Counted from the stretch's first letter, positions 1-6,742 are shown. The stretch is DNA of 12,573 bases from Clostridiales bacterium (GCA_019420065.1 JAHZHX010000025.1:12537-25109); one strand, 5' to 3'. The notes: generated by a model not told the origin, from the sequence alone. Numbers and translations are program-made.

Positions 1-303
1 TATGACGACAAGGAGCAGATGCTGGTTGCCGCTGACGGCGCGGACGAGGCCATGCTGGAGGCCTTTATCAGTAATCTGGAAACCGTGACCGTCAACGGTA
101 CGGAATACAAGGCGTCCGGGCGCGGCGCCGCGGTGATTATCAACAACATTGGCGAACTGGATACGGAGGCGGCCGTTACCTCCGGCAAGGGCGCGCAAGC
201 CATCGTAACGCCCATTTTTGCCGAAAGCGGCGCTTATACCCTCGTCGCAAAGGCCACTGGTTTTGAAAACACGCTGACCTTTACGGTCAATATTGTAAAG
301 TAA
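1..303 (+). CDS. C-terminal part of a probable extracellular protein, HIL/DUF1533-like repeat
   Basis: Partial gene: the reading frame is open from base 1 and stops at 301-303, so the N-terminus lies outside the window. The visible 100 residues have no membrane segment. They contain a beta-rich pattern (VTVNGTEYK, then about 50 residues later GAYTLVAKATGFENTLTF) typical of the DUF1533 or hemoblobin-interacting-like (HIL) repeats at the ends of clostridial cell-surface proteins. That assignment is from memory of the repeat pattern only. The next gene starts 4 bases after this stop, so the two may be cotranscribed. Because that next gene is a ferric-reductase-like FMN protein, a link to iron or heme handling is possible but is inference. 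It could equally be any Ig-like surface domain. Confidence 0.6.
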   Translation, partial: YDDKEQMLVAADGADEAMLEAFISNLETVTVNGTEYKASGRGAAVIINNIGELDTEAAVTSGKGAQAIVTPIFAESGAYTLVAKATGFENTLTFTVNIVK

Positions 304-307
304 AGCC

Positions 308-1378
308 ATGGTTTTGCTTATTTCTCTCTTTTTTACGGCGCTGGTGGCAGCGGGGCGCGGGGCGCTCCGCCGCCGCGCCGGCTTGTGCTATGCGCTGTCA
401 GCCGCAGGATCGGCTGCGATAATCGCGTTTGTATGGAGCGGCAGGGCGCAGGGGCTTACGGGCGCTGCCGCGTTGTTTGCCAACGTTTTTTTGCAGGGCG
501 GTCTGGCGGGGGCGCTGTTTATTGCCGTGATGTATGCCGGAGCGCTCGATGCTGTGCAAAATCATCATGCCCGTGCGCGGGCAGATGTCCATTATTGCCT
601 GTATCCTGACGCTGGGGCATAACATTGCCTTTGGCAAAACGTATTTTGCGCGTCTGTTCACGCAGACAGAAGCGCTCAGAACCCAGGTGCTGCTGGCGGC
701 GCTGTGTTCCCTGGCGATGATCGCTATCATGCTGCCGTTGTTTGTAACTTCTTTTCTATGCGTCCGCAGGCGGATGCAGCCCAAACGCTGGAAGCGTTTG
801 CAGCGCTTGGCTTATGTTTTTTACGCGCTGATGTATACGCATGTGCTGCTGCTTAACATGACCGGCGCGCGGGAAGGGAAGCCTTCGGCCATTCTCAATG
901 TGGCGCTGTACTCGCTTTTGTATATGGTATATGCCAGCCTGCGCATTGGCAAGGCGCTGCAAAAGCGCCGGCATGAAAACTGGAATGCCGCCGTGCAGCT
1001 GTGCAGCTCCGCATTGCTGGCGTGCATCCTGGTGCTGATTTTTATGCCCATGGAACATGGGCGCGTAGCGGCGGATGACGTTTATATGGAACCGGCCGCA
1101 TGGAAGGACGGCCGCTCAAGGGCGCGGCGATTGGATACAACGGGCGGCTGACGGTATCCGTTACGGTAAAGGAAGGCAAACTGCAAAAGATTGCCTGTAC
1201 CGGACATGTGGAAGACGAGCCGTATATTGCCGATGCGGAAAATGGTTTGTTTGAGGCAATGCTTGCCGGGAACACAACCAATGTGGATGCGGTCAGCGGC
1301 GCCACAACGACCTCTGATACGCTGATTGAGGCTGTGCGCGAAGCGCTGAATAATCGTTCGGCTGTCAAATATTTTTGA
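308..1378 (+). pseudogene. Ferric-reductase-like transmembrane protein with C-terminal FMN-binding domain, two frame changes
   Basis: Three overlapping open segments together read as one membrane flavoprotein of about 355 residues. Segment 1 (from 308) has two hydrophobic helices and runs to about GAL at 545-547. The match then continues one frame over (about 549-1085) with SMLCKIIMPVRGQMS, the conserved LTLGHNIAFGKTYF stretch, and several more helices including YVFYALMYTHVLLLN; its histidines are candidate heme ligands. It then returns to the first frame (about 1088-1378) with GTGRMEGRPLKGAAIGYNGR and the FMN-binding signature VSGATTTSDTL, whose Thr is the usual site of covalent flavin attachment. 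Known relatives would pass electrons across the membrane between flavin and heme. The first change fits a small deletion or one extra base near 548; the second fits one lost base near 1086. Two sequencing errors are the main alternative. No strong ribosome binding site precedes 308. Confidence 0.72.
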
Positions 1379-1382
1379 CAGC
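1361..1382. other. 9-bp inverted repeat over the stop codon of the FMN-binding gene
   Basis: Arms GCTGTCAAA (1361-1369) and TTTGACAGC (1374-1382) are perfect complements around a 4-base loop. The TGA stop (1376-1378) lies inside the right arm. Three more pairs (TTC/GAA) are possible across a one-base bulge. No T-run follows on the + strand, so it is not a convincing intrinsic terminator. It may be a processing or pausing hairpin, or chance. Confidence 0.5.
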
Positions 1383-1397
1383 GAAGGATGCGCGCAT

Positions 1398-1715
1398 TTG
1401 CCTGGGGGATTCCCGAAAGAGAAACTGCGAGAGAATAGAGACAGAGGATACGATGTTCAAAGCAAGCCATCTGAGATGTTCTTCAACAGCATCGCCTATG
1501 CCTATATGTACAATTTACAAGGCGATGTGACTGCGCTGGTTGACTTGAACGGAACCAAGGTGGTAGTATACGAATACGGTGCCTGAGCCAAGCAGCTGAG
1601 CAAGACCGGCTCCATGGCCTCCACACTGGGTACGCTCAACCCGTTCAGGTATCGCGGGTATATCTATGATGAGAAAACGGGGCTGTATTATATCAATGTA
1701 TACATCACTGAATAA
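1398..1715 (+). pseudogene. Remnant of RHS repeat-associated core domain with in-frame TGA
   Basis: From about 1476 the frame reads as the conserved RHS core: YMYNLQGDVTALVDLNG, then VVVYEYGA, a TGA at 1584-1586, then AKQLSKTGSMASTLGTLNPF and RYRGYIYDEKTGLYY, ending at TAA 1713-1715. In intact RHS proteins the residue at the TGA is normally Trp (the YDAWG motif), so TGG to TGA is the simplest explanation. The usual continuation after GLYYL (a SRYYNP-like motif and then the variable toxin tip) is missing: the frame reads INVYITE and stops. The large N-terminal YD-repeat shell is also absent. An ATG at 1398 would open only 62 residues and has no convincing ribosome binding site. This is a decayed fragment, and such orphan RHS tips are common near RHS loci. 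Confidence 0.8.
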
Positions 1716-1762
1716 AAAAGGAAGTATCTATGTGTATTAGTACTGAGCTTCTCATGAAGCGC

Positions 1763-1871
1763 TCAGCGTGTTGACAAAGCCCGCAAACGCAAAAATTCCT
1801 TCGAAGAGAGAAAATCGAAGGAATTTTTGCTTGCTGCGTCAACTTCACTTGCAGACTTTTTCAGCCCCTGA
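1763..1871. repeat. Hairpin-rich interspersed repeat, copy A (short form)
   Basis: This copy shares positions 1772-1855 with 7552-7637 of copy B, with only two substitutions and a 2-base indel by eye. A perfect 16-bp inverted repeat (arms 1789-1804 and 1815-1830, GCAAAAATTCCTTCGA) has a 10-base purine loop. Outside it, 1770-1786 is an imperfect complement of 1849-1865. The outer ends read TCAG (1763) and CTGA (1871). It lies between the rightward RHS remnant and the leftward DUF2284 gene. The A/T-rich stem ending in a T-run on either strand could stop transcription from both sides. A 16-bp imperfect direct repeat (14 of 16) flanks it at 1745-1760 and 1872-1887. No protein is encoded. The rest of 1716-1941 shows nothing else that I can name. 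Confidence 0.8.
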
Positions 1872-1941
1872 GAGCTTCTTATGATGCTCTATTGCAGACT
1901 GTCAATAAAGCCGCCGCCTTGAGCGCTGATTTATTTGATTT

Positions 1942-2475
1942 TTATTCGACCCACACGGCGGAATACCAGTTCTGCGGCTGCGCGCCGCGGTCGGGCAAGG
2001 TAGAGATTTCCATCCCCAGGCCGCGAGCGGTCTTGAACACGTCAATGCCGACAGAATGAAAAGCGGGCCGCGCCTTGTCGGGATGGCGGCACTGCGCGCA
2101 GCCCTCCTGTCCGGCGCACGTCTTGCACAGACCGCAATCGCTCATCGAAAAGGCCAGATAATAGCCGTCATGAAAGGCGCGCGATTCCAGCGCCAGGCTT
2201 GCGCGCTGCGAGGCAGGCTTTTCGTGCGCGTGAACGATCACGCCCCAGCTGTATTTTTCCAGCATGCGCCGCCACTGCTCCATGGTGGGAAAGCCCGGAC
2301 GGCTGGGGCAGGTCAGCCCCTTGCCCCAGTCGGCGCAGCCGAACATGCATTTCATCAACGTGCGCTCGTCAAAGACAATATCGCTTATCACAAAGGGCAC
2401 GGCCTCGGCCGCGCCTTTTTCCAGCGCCAGCGCGCACAGCGTCTGCGCGTAGGCGGGGATCTCGCTTCTGTTCAT
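1942..2475 (-). CDS. DUF2284 cysteine-rich metal-binding protein
   Basis: 177 residues, soluble, with no signal peptide. Cysteines form two groups: C43, C47 and C56 in MKCMFGCADWGKGLTCPS, and C114, C117, C120, C126 and C129 in a CGLCKTCAGQEGCAQC stretch followed by HPDKARPA. This arrangement is characteristic of the DUF2284 family of predicted metal- or Fe-S-binding proteins found in anaerobes; their biochemical role is unknown. The ATG at 2473-2475 is chosen because AAGGAG lies 6 bases upstream on the minus strand and the homology begins there. An open extension to 2646 only runs through the J-domain gene. It starts 10 bases after the stop of that gene, so the two are probably translated from one message. 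Copy A of the hairpin repeat lies downstream and may serve as its terminator. Confidence 0.87.
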   Translation of the reverse strand: MNRSEIPAYAQTLCALALEKGAAEAVPFVISDIVFDERTLMKCMFGCADWGKGLTCPSRPGFPTMEQWRRMLEKYSWGVIVHAHEKPASQRASLALESRAFHDGYYLAFSMSDCGLCKTCAGQEGCAQCRHPDKARPAFHSVGIDVFKTARGLGMEISTLPDRGAQPQNWYSAVWVE

Positions 2476-2485
2476 GGCGACTCCT

Positions 2486-3004
2486 TCAGCGGCGGTGGAA
2501 AAGGTTCCCCAGCGCATCCACGGCGCGCTGCACCGGCTGGTTGTGCTTTTTGACGGCCTTGGCCGCTTCGAAAGCGCCGCGGCGGTATTGCAGGTTGTCC
2601 TGCTCGCGCCGCACAGCCTCGCGGTAGCTGTCATGCGCGCTGGCATACTGCCGCATGCCCATCAGGATCTCGCCCTGCAAAAAGAACCATTCGCCGTCCT
2701 TGCGGTCGGCGCGCATCAGTTGGCGCAGGGCGTTCTCATAGCGCTGCTGCTGGATCAGGCGGCGGCAGAGCTGCTTTGCGTCCTCCAGCGATACGGTATT
2801 GTATCCCACCTGGCGCTGCGTGGTGATGCGCAGCGCTTCCTCATAGGCCAGGTTCAGGCGGATCAGCTGCTCCTGGGCGCGGTCCTGCTGCGCCGGGTCG
2901 AGAAACTGATCGGGATGGCAGCGCTTGACGCTGCTGCGGTAGGCCGCGCGCACCTGGGACTGATCCGCGTTCTGGCTCAGCCCCAGCACCTCAAAGGCGT
3001 TCAT
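2486..3004 (-). CDS. J-domain (DnaJ-like) protein with TPR-like C-terminus
   Basis: 172 residues. Residues 1-65 form a J domain: NAFEVLGLSQNADQSQVRAA, then the HPD tripeptide at 30-32 (VKRCHPDQF), which stimulates the ATPase of an Hsp70 partner. Residues about 75-160 are helical with alternating small and aromatic positions (RRLIQQQRYENALRQL, then WFFLQGEILMGMRQYASAHD), resembling two or three TPR units. There is no Gly/Phe or zinc-finger region, so this is a class C J-protein and not the housekeeping DnaJ. Start codon 3002-3004 follows a purine-rich GGAAGGGGGG ribosome binding site. It lies 33 bases after murA and 10 bases before the DUF2284 gene, all on the minus strand. The partner and client are not known. 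Confidence 0.88.
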   Translation of the reverse strand: MNAFEVLGLSQNADQSQVRAAYRSSVKRCHPDQFLDPAQQDRAQEQLIRLNLAYEEALRITTQRQVGYNTVSLEDAKQLCRRLIQQQRYENALRQLMRADRKDGEWFFLQGEILMGMRQYASAHDSYREAVRREQDNLQYRRGAFEAAKAVKKHNQPVQRAVDALGNLFHRR

Positions 3005-3037
3005 GCAGCACCCCCCTTCCTGTGTCTGTCTTGTACT

Positions 3038-4300
3038 TTACAGCGGCGCGCGGGCAATTTCCGCGCCCAGACCGCGCAATTTTTCTTCAATGTGCTCGTA
3101 GCCGCGCTCGATAAAGCCCGGCTCGTAAATCTCGGTAGTGCCTTTGGCCATCAGTCCGGCGATGACCAGCGCCGCGCCCGCGCGCAGGTCGGTGGCGGTG
3201 ACGGGCGCGCCATAGAGCGCGTTCACGCCCTCGATAATGGCCGTCTGCTCCACGATGCGAACCTTTGCGCCCATGCGCTGCATTTCGTTCAGATGCTTAA
3301 AGCGGTTTTCAAATATCGTTTCCACCACCAGGCTGTCTCCCTGCGCGCAGGTGAGCATGGCGCTCATGGGCTGCTGCAGATCGGTGGGGAAGCCGGGGTA
3401 TTCCTGTGTTTTCAGGTTCACGGCGCGGTGCGGACGCTCGGCCCGCACGCGGATGGTATCGTCCGTATCGGTAACCGATACGCCCATTTCAAGCAGCTTG
3501 GCCGTCAGTGCCTCCATGTGCGTGGGAATGCAGCCGCGGATGGTCACATCGCCATGGGTGGCGGCGGCGGCGATCATCAGCGTGCCCGCCTCGATCTGGT
3601 CGGGAATGACCGAGTAGCGGCTGCCGTGCATGTAACTGACGCCGCGGATACGGATGGTGTCCGTGCCCGCGCCGCGCACGCGTCCACCCATGGAGTTGAG
3701 GAAGTTGGCCAGATCTACGATATGCGGTTCGCGGGCGGCATTATGAATGGTGGTGTTGCCGTGCGCCTTGGCGGCCGCCAGCATTACGTTGATCGTGCCG
3801 CCCACGGTAATGCGGTCGAAAAACACGTCGGCGCCGGAGAGCAGCCCCTTGGCAAAGATCATGCCGCCGTAATCGTCCACCTGCGCGCCCAGGGCGCGGA
3901 AGCCCTTCACATGCTGTTCAAAGGGGCGGTTGCCGATGGCGCAGCCGCCGGGATAGCCCACCTCGCACTGGCCGCAGCGGCCCAGAAGCGCGCCCCACAG
4001 GTAATAGCTGGCGCGCATGCGCTGGGTGAATTGATAGGGCACATGAAAATCCTGTACCGGTCGGGGATCGACAGCCATGCGCCGCGCGGCCGGGTCGTAA
4101 TCGACCTTCGCGCCCAGCAGCTCCAGCATGTCGCGCATTACATGAATATCTTCTATATCAGGGAGATTTTCGACCACGCAGGGCTCGTCGGATAGCAGCG
4201 TTGCCGGCAAGACGGCGACGGAGGTGTTTTTGCCTCCAAAGACGCTGGTTTCTCCCCGCAGGGGATTTCCGCCCGTAATCAGCAGCTTGTAATGATCCAT
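3038..4300 (-). CDS. murA: UDP-N-acetylglucosamine 1-carboxyvinyltransferase (MurA)
   Basis: MurA transfers the enolpyruvyl group of phosphoenolpyruvate to UDP-GlcNAc, the first committed step of peptidoglycan precursor synthesis, in the cytoplasm. At 420 residues it is full length. Seen in sequence: the KN pair at 24-25 (GGKNTSVAVLP), the active-site loop PGGCAIGNRP with Cys120 (the fosfomycin-reactive cysteine of the family), YPGFPTDLQQPM with the catalytic Asp, and the C-terminal DLRAGAALVIAGLMAKGTT and ERGYEHIEEKLRGLGA stretches. The ATG at 4298-4300 is preferred because AAGGAG lies 5 bases upstream; an in-frame ATG at 4324 adds 8 residues without a good ribosome binding site. It is first in a probable operon with the J-domain and DUF2284 genes. 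Many Bacillota carry two murA copies; which copy this is cannot be told here. Confidence 0.95.
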   Translation of the reverse strand: MDHYKLLITGGNPLRGETSVFGGKNTSVAVLPATLLSDEPCVVENLPDIEDIHVMRDMLELLGAKVDYDPAARRMAVDPRPVQDFHVPYQFTQRMRASYYLWGALLGRCGQCEVGYPGGCAIGNRPFEQHVKGFRALGAQVDDYGGMIFAKGLLSGADVFFDRITVGGTINVMLAAAKAHGNTTIHNAAREPHIVDLANFLNSMGGRVRGAGTDTIRIRGVSYMHGSRYSVIPDQIEAGTLMIAAAATHGDVTIRGCIPTHMEALTAKLLEMGVSVTDTDDTIRVRAERPHRAVNLKTQEYPGFPTDLQQPMSAMLTCAQGDSLVVETIFENRFKHLNEMQRMGAKVRIVEQTAIIEGVNALYGAPVTATDLRAGAALVIAGLMAKGTTEIYEPGFIERGYEHIEEKLRGLGAEIARAPL

Positions 4301-4339
4301 GGCGTCTCCTTGTTCCTGTATCAAATCGTCATTAAACAG

Positions 4340-4356
4340 GCATAGCGAACCTATGC
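4340..4356 (-). promoter_or_regulatory. 5'-end hairpin of the murA transcript
   Basis: GCATAG (4340-4345) and CTATGC (4351-4356) are perfect complements around a 5-base loop. The expected transcription start is near 4357 on the minus strand, so this stem would form the extreme 5' end of the leader, a position that often protects mRNA from decay. It could also be an operator. Function is inference. Confidence 0.45.
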
Positions 4357-4363
4357 TCAGGCA

Positions 4364-4392
4364 AGTATATCATATTTTGTGCATATATGCAA
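4364..4392 (-). promoter_or_regulatory. Sigma-A-type promoter of murA
   Basis: On the minus strand, TTGCAT (-35, 4387-4392) and TATACT (-10, 4364-4369) are separated by 17 bases. Transcription would begin near 4357, leaving a leader of about 57 bases before the murA ATG. It lies downstream of the oxidoreductase terminator, so murA appears to be separately transcribed. Confidence 0.75.
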
Positions 4393-4432
4393 TATACGGG
4401 ATAAATTACCAGAACGCCGCGGCGCTATGCGT

Positions 4433-4466
4433 AAAAAAATGCTGAATGCCTGAGAAGCATTCAGCA
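4433..4466 (-). terminator. Intrinsic terminator of the FAD-dependent oxidoreductase
   Basis: Perfect 10-bp stem TGCTGAATGC (4440-4449) with GCATTCAGCA (4457-4466) and a 7-base loop. On the minus strand the stem is followed directly by seven T residues (complement of 4433-4439). It starts 10 bases after the oxidoreductase stop codon, which is the classic rho-independent layout. Confidence 0.92.
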
Positions 4467-4475
4467 ATCGGAATA

Positions 4476-5777
4476 TCAGAAAACGCAGCCCGCGGAGCGC
4501 AGCGTGTCGCGCAATAGATCGGTATTGAGTGCCTGTACGGCCTGGCTGTCCTCGCAGCACAGCGCGGCCGCCGTGCCCGCCGCCTGTCCGATGGCCATGG
4601 CGGTCGCCTGCACGCGCAGCGAGGCATGCGCCTGCGCGTCTGCGCAGACAAGGCGGCCGGCGGCGAGGAAGTTGTGCCAGCCGGGCGCGATCAGAGAGCG
4701 GTAGGGGATGTAGCCCGCTTCGGGAGCGTAGATGAGCTGCTGCTCGGTGCCCACAGCCTTGTGCAGATCGACCGGATGCGCGGCGCGGGCGATAGCGTCG
4801 GGGAAGGGGACGGCGGAAAGCAGCTCCTCGCCGGCAAGCCGGTGCGCGCCGTGCAAATGCCGCCCCTCGCGCACGCCCGTCTGCATGGCGGAATAGGCAA
4901 TGGCGCAGTTCTTGAATTCGGGATAGCGCTGACGCAGCAGCTCTACCAGACGGAACATGTCCTCGCGCATGGCACGCTCGGCCTGCGCGAAAGCCGCCGC
5001 GTCGCTGGCAGGGGCCGCGCCGCGGGTGATGTTCACGGCCAGCAGGTCGCCGCACAGCAGGGTATTGAACCATGGGCCGCCAAAGGCGGGAGCCTCGCCC
5101 GCCTGATACAGCGCGTTCAAACAGGCGCGGATCTCGCCCTGGCAGGAGGCCGTGCCGTTTTTGCCGGTATGATGGATGGAATCGCGCAGCAGCGGCGTGG
5201 ACACATCAACGCCGGTCAGGGCAAAGCACAGCGTTGGCGGCTGCGGCTGCGGCTCCTCATAGGTGGGGATCCCGGCGCGGGCGCACAGTTCGCCGTCGCC
5301 CGTAGCGTCAATAAAATACCGGCCGGTCAGCGCCTGCGTGCCCGAGCGGTTTTCCATGGTGACGGCTGTGATAGCGCCGTCTTCCACGATCGCGCCCGAC
5401 AGGACGCTGCCGCAATAAAGCGAAACACCCGCCTCCAGCGCCATGCGCTGCGCTGCCAGCTTGTAATATTCGGGATTGACCGATACATGTCCCTTGGGAA
5501 ATTCAATCAGCGCCGCGTCCTGACGGAGCAGCTCCTGCACCAGTTCCCAGGCGACGCCGCCCACCACGCGCTCGCCGTTTTTATAAAATCCGCTGATGGG
5601 GACAACGAGCGAGGCGGTGGCCGCGCCGCCCAGGAAGCTGTTGCGCTCAATCAGCGCCGTTTTGCGCCCCATGCGCGCGGCCGCCACGGCGGCGACCCAG
5701 CCCGAGGGGCCTCCGCCGCACACGACGACGTCATATTCTCCCGCAACGGGAACCTGCTTTGTGACAGTTAAAAGCAT
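4476..5777 (-). CDS. FAD-dependent oxidoreductase (FAD_oxidored, PF12831-like)
   Basis: 433 residues, cytoplasmic. The N-terminal Rossmann segment EYDVVVCGGGPSGWVAAVAA has the FAD GxGxxG motif at 21-26 and the acidic ribose-binding end LIERNSFLGG about 20 residues later. FIDATGDGELCARAG is the second conserved FAD contact, and the C-terminus carries FLAAGRLVCADAQAHASLRV and AMAIGQAAGTAAAL, typical of this family. The family includes many uncharacterised anaerobe oxidoreductases, often encoded with carbohydrate catabolism genes; the substrate cannot be read from sequence. No Fe-S cysteine motif is seen. The start at 5775-5777 has AAAGGA upstream. The gene stands alone, with its own promoter, a palindrome over the -10 box and a strong terminator. 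The XRE regulator encoded immediately upstream is a natural candidate controller. Confidence 0.88.
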   Translation of the reverse strand: MLLTVTKQVPVAGEYDVVVCGGGPSGWVAAVAAARMGRKTALIERNSFLGGAATASLVVPISGFYKNGERVVGGVAWELVQELLRQDAALIEFPKGHVSVNPEYYKLAAQRMALEAGVSLYCGSVLSGAIVEDGAITAVTMENRSGTQALTGRYFIDATGDGELCARAGIPTYEEPQPQPPTLCFALTGVDVSTPLLRDSIHHTGKNGTASCQGEIRACLNALYQAGEAPAFGGPWFNTLLCGDLLAVNITRGAAPASDAAAFAQAERAMREDMFRLVELLRQRYPEFKNCAIAYSAMQTGVREGRHLHGAHRLAGEELLSAVPFPDAIARAAHPVDLHKAVGTEQQLIYAPEAGYIPYRSLIAPGWHNFLAAGRLVCADAQAHASLRVQATAMAIGQAAGTAAALCCEDSQAVQALNTDLLRDTLRSAGCVF

Positions 5778-5793
5778 AAGCGGTTGTCCTTTC

Positions 5794-5818
5794 GTATGTT
5801 ATAGGCATTTTAACATAC
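5794..5818. promoter_or_regulatory. Operator-like palindrome in the oxidoreductase promoter
   Basis: GTATGTTA (5794-5801) and TAACATAC (5811-5818) are perfect 8-bp inverted arms with 9 bases between them. The palindrome covers the predicted -10 box (5807-5812) and lies 16 bases upstream of the oxidoreductase start codon. Binding of a dimeric repressor here would block transcription. The same arm was not seen in the promoter of the neighbouring XRE gene. Confidence 0.6.
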
Positions 5819-5835
5819 ATGGGAACAAAAGGCAA
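5807..5835 (-). promoter_or_regulatory. Promoter of the FAD-dependent oxidoreductase
   Basis: On the minus strand, TTGCCT (-35, 5830-5835) and TAAAAT (-10, 5807-5812) have a 17-base spacer. The -35 box is 4 bases beyond the stop codon of the XRE gene, so the oxidoreductase is transcribed on its own, perhaps with read-through from the regulator. Confidence 0.65.
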
Positions 5836-5839
5836 CCGT

Positions 5840-6601
5840 TCAGTGGCAGTCAAAAAGCGAAAGCAGCGGCAGCAGCATGGCGTGGCCGTCCTTGAGGCGA
5901 TAGGCCTGCCGCTGGGTTTCAAGGCAGCCAAGGAGCGACACCGTCAGGCAATGGCTGACCGTTTCCGGCGGCAGCAGGCAGCGCGCGGCGATTTCTTCGA
6001 CCGAAGCGTAGGTGTCTTCCTCCACCGTCAATTCGCCCAGCGCCGCGGCCACGCTCAGCGTTTGCGGATCGGTGAAGGGGACAAGCAGCGCGGCTACGCG
6101 CTGCACGTCGATAGCAAGACGGCTGCGGTCGGCAAAGAGCACCGCGCCATGGTTCATGGCGCTGCCGTAGCGACCGTCGCTGAGCACGGTGCTGCCCCAT
6201 TCGCCCTTGTCAAGCATTGCCAGCATTTGCTCCATGCCAAAACCGCTAAAGGCGCTTTTCTCCGAGAAGGCTTGCAGCAGCATCACGGAATGCAGAACGG
6301 CCGCCGCCCGGCACAGAAAGGGAAAGCCCGTTTCCAGCGGCATGGCGGCCGCGCTCTGGCGCAGGTCGCGCAGCGCCTCCTCGGCCTTGTTTTCGGACGC
6401 GACGCCCAGCAGCATATCGCATGATACGCCGAAGATGTCCGCCAAGGCGGGCAGCAGCTGAATATCCGGGCAGCATTGCCCCGCCTCCCACTTGGAAACG
6501 GCCTGGTTGCTGACGCCGAGGCGCTGCGCCAACTGCTCCTGCGTCATGCCGCGTGCTTTGCGCAGCACGGTGATTTGTTCATGAATGCGGATTCCCTGCA
6601 T
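5840..6601 (-). CDS. XRE-family helix-turn-helix transcriptional regulator
   Basis: 253 residues. Residues about 6-62 are a Cro/CI-type HTH: IHEQITVLRKARGMTQEQLA, then QRLGVSNQAVSKWEAGQCCP (recognition helix SNQAVSKWE), then LPALADIFGVSCDMLLG. The remaining 190 residues do not match a sensor domain I recognise. The last third (TVEEDTYASVEEIAARCLLP and following) reads like a small winged-helix or predicted binding fold. The ATG at 6599-6601 is chosen because AAAGGAGG lies 7 bases upstream and the HTH begins there; the frame stays open far upstream, but that part is low-complexity antisense sequence. It is divergent from the PF06541 gene and just upstream of the FAD oxidoreductase, so either could be its target. 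The ligand is unknown. Confidence 0.88.
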   Translation of the reverse strand: MQGIRIHEQITVLRKARGMTQEQLAQRLGVSNQAVSKWEAGQCCPDIQLLPALADIFGVSCDMLLGVASENKAEEALRDLRQSAAAMPLETGFPFLCRAAAVLHSVMLLQAFSEKSAFSGFGMEQMLAMLDKGEWGSTVLSDGRYGSAMNHGAVLFADRSRLAIDVQRVAALLVPFTDPQTLSVAAALGELTVEEDTYASVEEIAARCLLPPETVSHCLTVSLLGCLETQRQAYRLKDGHAMLLPLLSLFDCH

Positions 6602-6630
6602 GAGGATTCCTCCTTTGACTTGATGCCTAT

Positions 6631-6659
6631 ATTGTACGGGAGGGCGGCGGGGGAGACAA
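6631..6659 (-). promoter_or_regulatory. Promoter of the XRE regulator gene
   Basis: On the minus strand, TTGTCT (-35, 6654-6659) and TACAAT (-10, 6631-6636) are separated by 17 bases. It points leftward into the regulator gene and is back to back with the promoter of the PF06541 gene. Confidence 0.65.
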
Positions 6660-6690
6660 TGACGGCGCGGTTGAAGACAGGCGGACGCAT

Positions 6691-6707
6691 TCCAACCGCA
6701 GGTTGGA
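6691..6707. promoter_or_regulatory. 7-bp inverted repeat in the divergent regulator/PF06541 promoter region
   Basis: TCCAACC (6691-6697) and GGTTGGA (6701-6707) are perfect complements around GCA. The site lies between the two back-to-back promoters, 6 bases before the rightward -35 box. An 11-bp direct repeat GCGGTTGAAGA also occurs at 6667-6677 and 6721-6731, on either side of it. These are candidate sites for the XRE regulator; function is inference. Confidence 0.45.
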
Positions 6708-6713
6708 CGAGGC

Positions 6714-6742
6714 TTGCCATGCGGTTGAAGAGCGTATATAAT
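6714..6742 (+). promoter_or_regulatory. Promoter of the PF06541 membrane protein gene
   Basis: TTGCCA (-35, 6714-6719) and a consensus TATAAT (-10, 6737-6742) are 17 bases apart. The start codon follows 30 bases after the -10 box. Confidence 0.8.

Noticed and set aside
2474..4195. 573-residue open frame on the + strand opposite murA and the J-domain gene
   Set aside because: It is antisense to two genes with clear catalytic motifs. The translation is low-complexity Ala/His/Arg sequence with no family match, an artefact of GC-rich codon use.
4302..4324. Earlier ATG for murA at 4324
   Set aside because: It has no good ribosome binding site, adds 8 unconserved residues, and the downstream ATG has AAGGAG at ideal spacing.
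4626..5771. 381-residue open frame on the + strand opposite the FAD oxidoreductase
   Set aside because: It is antisense to a gene with intact FAD motifs, a promoter and a terminator; there is no start signal and no recognisable domain.
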